From assembly GCA_031269465.1 (NCBI GenBank), contig JAISZB010000311.1, positions 1-38,172 on the forward strand: DNA of 38,172 nucleotides, read 5' to 3'. The stretch comes from Clostridiales bacterium (GTDB lineage Bacteria; Bacillota; Clostridia; Lachnospirales; WQUN01). Under the pieces are notes generated by a model, which did no database searches, had not been told where the DNA came from, and was given only the letters and a program-made list of their open reading frames with translations. A program made the position numbers and the translations under genes. Shown one piece after another: positions 17,253-24,604 of this stretch. How positions within the stretch are numbered: position 1 is the first letter of the stretch; every line of letters starts with the position of its first letter.

Positions 17253-17387
17253 TATGCTGATTTGCATATGAAAGTTCCGATTTTGGAGCTTGATTATACA
17301 GCGAGTGCGAAATGGCGATATCAGCCGCGCCTTGAAAGATGGATAATCAGGCCTCAAAATCGGTTCATTTGACTGCAAATCGGTATA
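17253..17387. repeat. Palindromic repeat, full-length copy E
   Basis: This is the best-preserved copy, 135 bp. Outer arms TATGCTGATTTGCA (17253-17266) and TGCAAATCGGTATA (17374-17387) match at 12 of 14 positions. Inner arms 17277-17297 and 17343-17363 pair; here the A/T block of copy A (CCTTTTTTGG) is replaced by CCGATTTTGG and the other arm changes with it to CAAAATCGG. It ends about 36 nt upstream of the XRE regulator start. Confidence 0.85.
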
Positions 17388-17423
17388 TCCGCTCGGATCT
17401 AGCCATAAAGAAGGAGATGCTAA

Positions 17424-17816
17424 ATGCTTCTTGGCGATCTTATTTCAGAACTGCGGCAAGATCGAAACATGAATCAAAAAGACTTGGCAAATGTCTTGAA
17501 TGTATCTGTGGCAACAATCTCTCATTACGAGTCTGAGAAAAGCTTTCCGGATGTACAGATGCTTGTGCGCATAGCTGATTTCTTCGGAGTTTCCACAGAC
17601 TACCTCCTTGGGCGCACGCGCATCAGGATGGATTTCAACACTTTCTGCATGCAAGTGCGCATGCTAGACGGCAGCATGACATCTGCTGATCGCGTGATGC
17701 AGCGTTTTCTAAAGCTATCCGACAAAAGCCAGCTTGATGTCATAAATCTCATGGATTTATTTCAAATGAGAGATGATCTGAGGCATACTGACATAATCAA
17801 ACCGCTTGATCTGTAA
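17424..17816 (+). CDS. XRE-family transcriptional regulator
   Basis: This 130 aa DNA-binding protein has an N-terminal Cro/CI-type helix-turn-helix (residues about 5-60: QKDLANVLNVSVATISHYE, then the DYLLGRT end typical of clostridial XRE regulators). The C-terminal half (about 66-130) is not recognised and may mediate dimerisation or ligand sensing. The start has AAGGAG 7 nt upstream. It is the first gene of the rightward operon and lies 20 nt before the DhaK-like gene. By position it is the probable local regulator of one or both divergent operons. Confidence 0.92.
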   Translation: MLLGDLISELRQDRNMNQKDLANVLNVSVATISHYESEKSFPDVQMLVRIADFFGVSTDYLLGRTRIRMDFNTFCMQVRMLDGSMTSADRVMQRFLKLSDKSQLDVINLMDLFQMRDDLRHTDIIKPLDL

Positions 17817-17836
17817 AGATTTTGGAGGAGAATTTC

Positions 17837-18868
17837 ATGAAGAAGTTTATAAATGATAGGGAGCGCTTCGTAGAGGACAGCCTTTTAGGAATCCTCCAAG
17901 CATACCCCGATTATCTGGCCTCCCATCCAAACGACTTGAAAGCCATTGCCAAAAGATTCCCTGATGATAGCAAGGTTTCCATCATAACAGGCGGAGGATA
18001 CGGCCATTTGCCGCTATTTCTCGGTTATGTGGGAGAGGGGCTTTGCGACGGCGCAGCTGTGGGAAATATTTTTTCTACTCCAAGCTCAAATACGGTTTTC
18101 CTGACTACCAGCCTCGCTCCAAAGAAAAGAGGGATCCTTTACATCATAGGCAATTACCTGGGAGACATCATGAACTTCGAAATGGGCGCCGATTTGGCCC
18201 ATGACGCCGGAATTAAGACCAGGACGGTAATAGTCTCCGACGACGCCGCTTCCGCCCCCAGAAGCGAATGGAAGGATCGCAGGGGAGTAGCTGGACTTGT
18301 GTTTGCCTATAAGATAGCTGGCGCCGCCGCAAGGCGGGGCAAAAGCCTTGATGAAGTCTACGATTTGACGGCCAGGGCGTGCGAGCGCATGGCGTCATAC
18401 GGAGCGGCTTTTACTCCGTGCCAGCTTCCTGACACCAATGCGCCTGTATTTGCAATCGGAGAGGATGAAATGGAGCTTGGCATAGGGATGCACGGCGAGC
18501 CTGGCGTAAGAAGGACTAAAATCATGCAGAGCGAAGATATCGCGGAGCTTGCGGTAGGGGCAATTTCAGAAGACTTGCGCTTAAAGCCCGGAGATGATGC
18601 CGCAGTCATATTAAACGGGTTGGGAGCCACTCCGAGCGAGGAGCTTCATCTGTTTTACTCAGACGCGCTGAAGTCTCTGCGCAATCGCGGAATCTCCGTT
18701 TCTTGGAAACGCGTCGGAGAGTGCGCGACATCACTTGAGATGAGCGGCGCTTCAATATGCATGATGAAACTGGATGGCGAGCTTTTGGGGCTCTTGGATG
18801 AACCGGCGTTTTCTCCTTTTGTCCATTTCTTTTCAGGAAAACGCATACTGCCTGGCGAAGGGGTTTGA
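17837..18868 (+). CDS. DhaK-like kinase subunit (second copy)
   Basis: This 343 aa paralogue of the protein at 10835-11845 has the same active-site layout: His57 in GGGYGHLP and His219 in GIGMHGEPG, the expected carbonyl-binding histidine. It again has Leu where canonical DhaK has Glu (GHLP for GHEP). The start is the ATG at 17837 behind GGAGGAG, preferred over an in-frame TTG at 17822. The two DhaK-like copies are diverged enough (for example ADGRRG versus EWKDRRG) to suggest an old duplication or different substrates. Confidence 0.88.
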   Translation: MKKFINDRERFVEDSLLGILQAYPDYLASHPNDLKAIAKRFPDDSKVSIITGGGYGHLPLFLGYVGEGLCDGAAVGNIFSTPSSNTVFLTTSLAPKKRGILYIIGNYLGDIMNFEMGADLAHDAGIKTRTVIVSDDAASAPRSEWKDRRGVAGLVFAYKIAGAAARRGKSLDEVYDLTARACERMASYGAAFTPCQLPDTNAPVFAIGEDEMELGIGMHGEPGVRRTKIMQSEDIAELAVGAISEDLRLKPGDDAAVILNGLGATPSEELHLFYSDALKSLRNRGISVSWKRVGECATSLEMSGASICMMKLDGELLGLLDEPAFSPFVHFFSGKRILPGEGV

Positions 18869-18869
18869 A

Positions 18870-19520
18870 ATGAAGACTGCGCATGATCTTAACGCTCTAC
18901 GGAAGATTTTGTCGGACGTCGCATGTGTATTGATAGAATCGAAAGAGCTGCTCACGCATATAGACAACCTGTCCGGCGACGGGGATCTGGGCATATCTAT
19001 GGAAAAAGCCGGCTATAGCCTGCTCCGAGAACTGAAGGAGCCGAACGATGACGGCATAGCCGGGCTTCTCTCACGTTGCGCGGTGAGGGTGAACATGGAT
19101 GCTCCGTCTACTATGGGTACGCTTGCCAGCTTCTCAATAATGGAGGCGGCAAAGCTGATGAAAGGGAAGACTGCCTTTAGCGACACGGATCTTCTCCGAA
19201 TCCCATTCGCGATGATCGAGATAATAATGATACGTGGACGCGCGCAGGAAGGGGACAAGACTGTTCTAGACGCTTTGATTCCCTATGCCAGGACGCTTAG
19301 CGAAAAATATTCGCAGGAGAAAGATATGGGAAAAGCCGCTCTTGCGGCGGCGGACGCCGCCTGCATAGCGGCCGGCAGGACTAAAGGATGGATCGCGAAA
19401 ATAGGAAGGGCCAAATGGATAGCTCAGAGATCTCGCGACTGCCCGGATGGAGGCGCGGTTGTAGCCGCGCTTGCGGCTAATATCATTGTCGGCAAAAAAA
19501 TTGAAGTGATTGTGGACTGA
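18870..19520 (+). CDS. DhaL-like kinase subunit (second copy)
   Basis: This 216 aa nucleotide-binding kinase subunit has metal-ligand aspartates Asp32, Asp37 and Asp39 (IDNLSGDGDLG) and GDKTVLDALIP further on. Like the other copy it has GDGDLG rather than GDxDHG. The family tail around SIGxxDPGA is altered to SRDCPDGGA. The ATG at 18870 comes one base after the DhaK-like stop, with GAAGGGG at the end of that gene as ribosome site, so the pair is co-translated. The frame is open further upstream, but only inside the DhaK-like gene. Confidence 0.85.
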   Translation: MKTAHDLNALRKILSDVACVLIESKELLTHIDNLSGDGDLGISMEKAGYSLLRELKEPNDDGIAGLLSRCAVRVNMDAPSTMGTLASFSIMEAAKLMKGKTAFSDTDLLRIPFAMIEIIMIRGRAQEGDKTVLDALIPYARTLSEKYSQEKDMGKAALAAADAACIAAGRTKGWIAKIGRAKWIAQRSRDCPDGGAVVAALAANIIVGKKIEVIVD

Positions 19521-19620
19521 GATTTAGCGATCCTTTAAAATCTCTTCATGCAGCTCCCCTTAAGCTTAAAGGCCGAGCGGGGCTTGTTTAAGAGGCAAAA
19601 CTAAAAAGGAGGAAATTCAT

Positions 19621-20577
19621 ATGAAAATAGCAATGCTTGAACCGTTGGCAGTAGAGGCTTCTTATCTTAAGGAGCTGGCAAAGCCTTTCGAAGATGCCGG
19701 ATACGAAGTTTCGCTTGCCTTAAAGCCTCTCTCAGAGGAAGAAAAAGCCATCGCGTCAAAGGATGCTGATGCCATTATCATCGCCAGCGCCCCTCTTTCA
19801 TCCGCGCTGGTTGAAAACGCCCAAAACCTTAAGATGATCTCGGTGGCATTTACCGGAGTTGATCATGTTCCCGCCCAAAAAATCAATGAAAAAGGCATAA
19901 TCGTCTCAAATGCTCAAGGTTATGCTACAGTATCCGTCACTGAGCTTGTATTCGGATCTGCCATAGCGGCGATGAGGAATATCATAGCCTGCGATGAGGC
20001 TTGCAGATCCGGAAAAACAAAGGACGGACTGGTTGGCGTAGAGCTTTATGGAAAGACATTTGGGATAGTCGGCTATGGCGCCATCGGACGAAGCGTTGGA
20101 AAGATAGCGGCAGCCTTCGGGTGCAAAGTCATAGCGTATGATCCTTTTCTTAAAGCAGGGGAAAAATGCTCTGAAGCCGAATATTGCGATTTGGACGATC
20201 TGCTCCGCAAAAGCGACATTGTATCCCTGCACCTGCCTCTGACTGACGATACAAAGCATCTTATAAATAAAGAAAAGCTCGCTCTTATGAAAAAAACCGC
20301 AGTTTTAATAAACCAGGCAAGAGGCCCCGTGGTGGATTCATCAGCTCTTGCTGAAGCGCTAAACAGCGGATCCATTGCGGCCGCCGCAATAGATGTATTC
20401 GATCAAGAGCCGCCGCTTCCGGAATCGCAGGCGCTGCTTCATGCTAAAAACACTGTTCTCACCCCGCATGTAGGTTTTGCTTCAAAGGAGTCAATGGTCA
20501 GAAGGGCTGCGATAGCATTTGAAAATGTTCAGGCGTGGCTCGACGGCAAGCCGATAAATGTTAAGTTCGGCCTATGA
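19621..20577 (+). CDS. D-isomer-specific 2-hydroxyacid dehydrogenase
   Basis: This 318 aa NAD(P)-dependent dehydrogenase reduces 2-keto acids or oxidises D-2-hydroxy acids (hydroxypyruvate/glycerate and phosphoglycerate dehydrogenase superfamily). The cofactor motif GYGAIG lies at residues 151-156. Catalytic Arg234 (NQARGP), Glu263 (DQEPP) and His283 (TPHVGFAS) are all present. The start has AAGGAGG 9 nt upstream, after a 100 nt gap from the DhaL-like gene. In context it may act on glycerate-, tartronate- or similar 2-hydroxyacid intermediates; this is not decidable from sequence. Confidence 0.92.
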   Translation: MKIAMLEPLAVEASYLKELAKPFEDAGYEVSLALKPLSEEEKAIASKDADAIIIASAPLSSALVENAQNLKMISVAFTGVDHVPAQKINEKGIIVSNAQGYATVSVTELVFGSAIAAMRNIIACDEACRSGKTKDGLVGVELYGKTFGIVGYGAIGRSVGKIAAAFGCKVIAYDPFLKAGEKCSEAEYCDLDDLLRKSDIVSLHLPLTDDTKHLINKEKLALMKKTAVLINQARGPVVDSSALAEALNSGSIAAAAIDVFDQEPPLPESQALLHAKNTVLTPHVGFASKESMVRRAAIAFENVQAWLDGKPINVKFGL

Positions 20578-20588
20578 ACATGCATTAT

Positions 20589-20640
20589 GCTGATAGTCAA
20601 AATGCCGGTAATGTGGCTTGACTGCCCGCTTGCGCATTGA
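20589..20640. repeat. Degenerate half copy of the palindromic repeat
   Basis: TTATGCTGATAGTCAAAATG followed by GGCTTGACTGCCC aligns with the left half of copy E (TATGCTGATTTGCA... GGAGCTTGATTAT), but no matching right half was found. It lies in the gap between the hydroxyacid dehydrogenase and the hydrolase. Confidence 0.35.
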
Positions 20641-20714
20641 TGATCCGTCCTCAATATCTTATTTTAAATGCCATTATATGCAAAAAGACCTTATTTTAAA
20701 CAGGAGGCCGATAC

Positions 20715-21392
20715 ATGGAAGATTTCTCAATAGCCCTGGATGGCTGCATAGGCAGCTATGGCGTTTTAGTCATAGGGCACTTGCGGTTCAATCCGTTTTT
20801 TGGAGAGACGGAAAAAGCGCCGCCCAGGGGAAATCCCATCACTTGCACATCCACCTTCATTAAAGGCCGGGAGAAGGACGGCTCAGACTTTTTTCTTATA
20901 TGCGATCCGAGCCTGAGGGAAAAACCCGAGGACAGCTATTACGAGCTAAATAGGCGCACGGGGTTTAGGCCTTCAGATGTAACTCATTGCTACATAACGC
21001 ACAGCCACTATGATCACCAAGCTGGAGTAAATTATTATCCGAACGCGAAATGGTGCGCCCACCCGGAAGTCGCGGCCATTCTAAAGTCTTCCGAACATAT
21101 CGACGGAACTCGCATAATAGGAGTTGAGGGCGAATTTCTGCCGGGCATTACGGATGTTTCGCTTCCTGGCCATACGCTCTCCCTTCACGGGCTGGCATTC
21201 ATGGATGGAGCGTACAAAGTCCTGATAGCCTCTGACAGCGTGATGACTTCAGGGCATTTCATCGCGGAAACGGGGATGTTCGAGGAAGACGCTGACATGG
21301 CAAGGCGGACTCTCAGGCGCGTTAAGAGGGATTTTGATCTTATAGTCCCCGGGCATGACAATGCCATTATAAATATCAAGCCTGGAAAATGA
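20715..21392 (+). CDS. Metallo-beta-lactamase-fold hydrolase
   Basis: This 225 aa MBL-fold metallohydrolase has the dinuclear metal site His96, His98, Asp100 and His101 (THSHYDH), His153 (LPGHT), Asp174 (ASDS) and His214 (VPGHD), the full glyoxalase-II/lactonase-type set. Such proteins hydrolyse thioesters, lactones or related esters; a sugar lactone or acyl-CoA would fit this pathway, but the substrate is open. The start has AGGAGG 8 nt upstream. It is the last gene of the rightward operon, followed by a hairpin terminator 7 nt after the stop. Confidence 0.88.
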   Translation: MEDFSIALDGCIGSYGVLVIGHLRFNPFFGETEKAPPRGNPITCTSTFIKGREKDGSDFFLICDPSLREKPEDSYYELNRRTGFRPSDVTHCYITHSHYDHQAGVNYYPNAKWCAHPEVAAILKSSEHIDGTRIIGVEGEFLPGITDVSLPGHTLSLHGLAFMDGAYKVLIASDSVMTSGHFIAETGMFEEDADMARRTLRRVKRDFDLIVPGHDNAIINIKPGK

Positions 21393-21399
21393 GTTTTCA

Positions 21400-21435
21400 G
21401 CGGGGCGCTTTGCTTAGATGCGCCCCGCTTCTTCG
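21400..21435 (+). terminator. Hairpin terminator of the XRE-DhaKL-dehydrogenase-MBL operon
   Basis: GCGGGGCGC (21400-21408) and GCGCCCCGC (21420-21428) form a perfect 9 bp GC-rich stem with an 11 nt loop. The following sequence (TTCTTCG...CTTTTTCC) is only moderately T-rich, so termination may be incomplete. Its position right after the MBL stop supports the call. Confidence 0.7.
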
Positions 21436-21633
21436 CGACCTTTTTCCGCTCCGGCATTTTCGCATTACATGCCGATGCCCAATCATTGCGTCGATTATGA
21501 GGCAGGCTTATGATTTGCAGCCAAAATGGGAAGTTCATACGCGAATCAGCAAATGCACGCTTCATTTAAAACCTGACTCAAATCGCAGCTTCCTGCATCA
21601 GCATGCACTGATTTGCATTCATATTGCCTATTT

Positions 21634-21682
21634 TATACCTTTGCAGTCAAACGTACCGATTTTGATGCCTGACTGTCCACTT
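21634..21682. repeat. Half copy of the palindromic repeat (reverse orientation)
   Basis: TATACCTTTGCAGTCAAACG, then CCGATTTTGATGCCTGACTG, closely matches the reverse complement of the right half of copy E. Further fragments (TGATTTGCA, GCAAATGCA) occur between 21510 and 21625. The half copy supplies the -35 region of a promoter-like sequence for the next gene. Confidence 0.55.
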
Positions 21683-21691
21683 TCATATAAT
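21662..21691 (+). promoter_or_regulatory. Candidate promoter for the small secreted protein
   Basis: TTGATG (21662-21667), an 18 nt spacer and TATAAT (21686-21691) fit a housekeeping sigma-70-type promoter, 42 nt upstream of the start codon at 21733. The -35 element lies inside a palindromic-repeat fragment. Confidence 0.45.
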
Positions 21692-21732
21692 ATAGTTAGC
21701 CATTGATAACTCAAAAGCATCGGAGGGGCGGC

Positions 21733-22182
21733 ATGAAGAGCAGATTGGTTCTATTTGCGGCAGTGTCGGCGTTCATCGCCATTTGCTGCAACATAGCGCA
21801 CTCGCCGCCTTCGTTTGTTGATGCCATAACGGGAGCTGCGCCGAAATCATGGAAGAAAGCGGGGGCTGTCCAGTCTGCTCCAGCTTTATATGCCTTGTAC
21901 AAGAATGAGGGAGTCAGTTTTTCGCCAGGAAGCGCATGGCAGCTTGCTATTGTCAAAGACGATGAATTTCTCGCAAGCAGCGCTAATATTCTCTCAGACG
22001 ATTTGAAGCTTAACGGCGTAACTCTTGAGATCGAAGCATACAGCGAAATCCTGCTTGTTTCCCGAGCGGTTGCGGGAAAATACGAACTAATTCTAATAGA
22101 TGCGGAGCGAACTGTCATGCCGGAGCTTCCCGGCGCGGAGCGCTCAACTTTGAGAAATGGCAGCCGGGAGGAATGTCCATGA
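21733..22182 (+). CDS. Small predicted secreted protein, possible solute-binding-protein fragment
   Basis: This 149 aa protein has an N-terminal hydrophobic segment (residues about 4-22, ending AFIAICCN), so it is probably exported or membrane-anchored. The GGAGGGG ribosome site is well placed. I do not firmly recognise the family. Residues about 78-127 (a beta strand, LKLNGVTLEIEAYSEILLVS, then GKYELILIDAE) resemble the C-terminal lobe of family-5 peptide-binding proteins, where a modified-input strand is followed by a 'dyDl' strand. It may be a shortened derivative, and the next reading frame is a remnant of an unrelated enzyme. Function unknown. Confidence 0.55.
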   Translation: MKSRLVLFAAVSAFIAICCNIAHSPPSFVDAITGAAPKSWKKAGAVQSAPALYALYKNEGVSFSPGSAWQLAIVKDDEFLASSANILSDDLKLNGVTLEIEAYSEILLVSRAVAGKYELILIDAERTVMPELPGAERSTLRNGSREECP

Positions 22183-22194
22183 GGAGAATAATAT

Positions 22195-22320
22195 ATGCAT
22201 TTGGATCCACGAAAGGAGCCGATCCCCGTATCGCCTGGGATTCACTATTTTATGGGCGGAATGCATGTTGACGAGCGCCATGCGACTATCCTTCCAGGGC
22301 TGTACGCAGCCGGGGAGTGA
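22195..22320 (+). pseudogene. Remnant of a fumarate-reductase-type FAD flavoprotein
   Basis: The 41-codon frame contains [18 protein letters not shown] followed by [12 protein letters not shown] and then a stop. This is the C-terminal part of the FAD domain in the fumarate reductase / succinate dehydrogenase / L-aspartate oxidase flavoprotein family (the HYxMGGxxVD...T.xPGLYAAGE block), normally followed by CxGxHGANRLGGNSL, which is absent. The rest of a roughly 500-600 aa enzyme is missing on both sides. The fragment has its own ATG with GAGGAG 6 nt upstream, so it could be translated, but as a fragment it cannot bind FAD. It is probably a deletion scar. Confidence 0.75.
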
Positions 22321-23923
22321 TGCTGCCAGTATCACTGCGCCTTACCGATTCAGGCGATACCTGTATAACTCATAGATTTTGCTCATCTAAATATCTCCTT
22401 ATTTGAGTACCCATCGCCTGCGCAAACGGGCGCACCGAATTACAAAGCCACTTGGCGGTGTTGGTCAAGATTTTTTACCGTGCCAGTCCTTGACCGTATC
22501 AGTCATTCTTTATCAAATACTGCTCCAGTAGCAACCTTGATTTTCTTGGGTTAGTTTTCCCCTCCATCCCCCTAAACATATATATATTAATAGTAAGTAT
22601 TATTTTTCATTTCCTCTCTTCTATAAAATGGTAAAATGCTTCCCTTATTCCCCAGAAATCATTTTATGCAATTTTAAAAAATCAGATTTCAAATACGCCC
22701 CGAACAGTGAAATATGCCCTGAAAACCTCTTTTTTACATCCCTCAAACTGCCTCATTCCAGGCCTCAGAGCATTTTTCACGCGCTTGAAATTTGCCCTGT
22801 CGATTTTTATCCGCAAACGGCGTCATTCCGGACTCTGATCGGGACGGCGGTTGCGATTCAACATTTCTGTGCAGCTCGCCCAAAATGGGCTTGCAGCCTC
22901 CGGAATTGCCAGCTTTTGACTTTTCGCCTACATTTAAAAAATTACTCATATGCACCGCGCATTCCTGGAGGCTATAGTCTATATTCTGCGACATTCCATG
23001 GAGGCCGCCGATACATATCTAGGAGATGCCATCCTCGTGGCGAGCAGCGACATAAAGTCACCCCTCTGGCGGCAGATTATTGCTGGCATCACCGGTTTAA
23101 CCGTCCGACGCCGCAAAAACGACATTGAAGCAGACCTGGGTAGCGTCCTTCTGGCAACGGTCGGAACCGACACTTACCTGGAAGCAGTTGTCCACATGGC
23201 AGGTTGTGGATGAGCCGATCCGCCCCAATATGAAGCGGCGCATGGTGTACAACGAATACTATAAATCCTACTGCGGCTCTTACGACAACAATAATAATAA
23301 GATGGCCGCCCTATCCAAACTTGCCCAATCTTTTCAATGAGAGGCTGCGGTTTGACTAATGAGGTAAATTTGAGGAAAAAAATCCTTATGGCATCCTGTT
23401 GCACTTGATATTGCAATTTATACTCAATTGCCTGAACCACACTTTGAACAGGAAAGCCGGACGCATTTTCGACAGTTTGTTAAACAACCCGACCGTTTTC
23501 AATAAATGGGGATTGCCTAAAGGGAAACCCGCAAAGCTATGGAAGCTATGAAAAAAGTGTCCCTGAATATTCCCCAAGGCAACAGAGCCGCCATAGTAGT
23601 CAGAGAACCCTGAAAGAACAAGGATAGTCGTAAAACAGGAAGCGGGAGAACCTCTCACACCCAGGCAGGCCTACTTAAACAGGTTCGCGCCGGGGCATGT
23701 CACATGACATGTGGATGGGGAGGCAGTTTGTCTTTCAATATATTTTGGGAAAATGCGAGATGCATTATGAGAAATCCAACTCATGTGCTTAAAAGACAAA
23801 TGGGGAGCCGAATACGCTGAAGACGTCCGCCCGGTTCCGCAGGGGGATTGGTGAAACCTGCAGGGGAAACACTGAAAGGCGCGCCAGTTCTATCCTAATA
23901 AATCCCTCGCCGCAGGCAACTAA
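22321..23923. other. Decayed region without an intact gene
   Basis: About 1.6 kb with only short broken frames. Protein-like scraps include a minus-strand 33-codon stretch at about 22396-22496 (AKWLCNSVRPFAQAMGTQIR) with a stop on each side, and a plus-strand frame near 22985-23213 (SSDIKSPLWRQIIAGITGL). I recognise neither. A minus-strand start, MSKIYELYRYR, with AAGGAG upstream (about 22346-22390), stops after 14 codons. Given the helicase remnant that follows, this is most likely debris of an integrated mobile element. Confidence 0.5.
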
Positions 23924-24330
23924 ATGATTACCGGGAAATGCGGCCTTGAAATGCAGATCTGCAGTCTGAAGCTCCTGAAAAGCCAGCCGCCTTTCCCAGC
24001 GTTACAACTTAGAGGACAGACTGCTGAAACACTATAATGCGCAAATCAAGAGCCTGACGGAGAAAATCGCAGGGTAGGGGCGCGACATCGCCACGGTAGC
24101 CGCGCATCAGAAAGCGCAGGGAGACGACTGTCTGGGGATTGTGCTGAAAAGCATGTACTGTATCGACAAAAAACCACAAGGCAAGCGGCATTAGAGGCTT
24201 GCGCTGAAACGCCCGCTACGTTGCCACGACGTATATTGCGCGGTTTGGCTCGACCGGATGCGGCAGTGATTTAATAGCCGATTCTCGCAGTTCCTCCGAG
24301 ACTATGCGCGGCCGGCTTGACGGCATATTT
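23924..24330 (+). pseudogene. Fragment of a SNF2/DEAH-helicase protein of conjugative elements
   Basis: Read across frames, the sequence gives TGKCGLEMQICSLKLLKS, then LSQRYNLEDRLLKHYNAQIK, SLTEKIAGxGRDIATVAAH, and CLGIVLKSMYCIDKK followed by ALEACAE. This order matches the region of the very large SNF2/DEAD-like helicase-methylase proteins carried by Firmicute integrative conjugative elements, where a helical KLKLLK...YxLEDxL segment precedes a 'Y..DI..V..H' segment and a GEALLEAC segment. An in-frame TAG (IAG-stop-GRD) and at least two frameshifts disable it. The full protein would exceed 2000 aa, so this is a small relic, the clearest evidence that a conjugative element once sat here. Confidence 0.7.
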
Positions 24331-24358
24331 ATATATAGCCATAAATTTTTTATCATCC

Positions 24359-24387
24359 TTGAATTCTTGCAAGCTTCGTGTTACAAT
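24359..24387 (+). promoter_or_regulatory. Candidate promoter of the first SLH protein
   Basis: TTGAAT (24359-24364), a 17 nt spacer and TACAAT (24382-24387) resemble a housekeeping promoter. It would leave a leader of about 210 nt before the start at 24605. A second possible -10 (TATAAT near 24526) lacks a well-spaced -35. Confidence 0.35.
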
Positions 24388-24604
24388 GGCAGAATATATC
24401 ATTATTGTCTAAAATATCACCATATATTATCTAATGGCGCTTTAAAAAATCGAATATCATGTATAATTTTATAAAATAAGAGCAGATCCTATGATTTTCA
24501 ACGCATTGAAATTAGATCAAGGTAATATAATGGGAGCTGTCCCACGAAAGCGTGAATGGGCGTCTGTTTCGACTGTAAATCCAAATTGAAGGAGGAATAA
24601 ACGC

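Noticed and set aside
22743..22994. 83-codon minus-strand frame with a plausible-looking hydrophilic protein
   Set aside because: No ribosome site and no family I recognise; it overlaps other equally unsupported frames.
22628..23128. 166-codon plus-strand open frame in the decayed region
   Set aside because: No ribosome site, no recognisable motif, amino-acid composition like translated non-coding DNA, and surrounded by broken mobile-element sequence.
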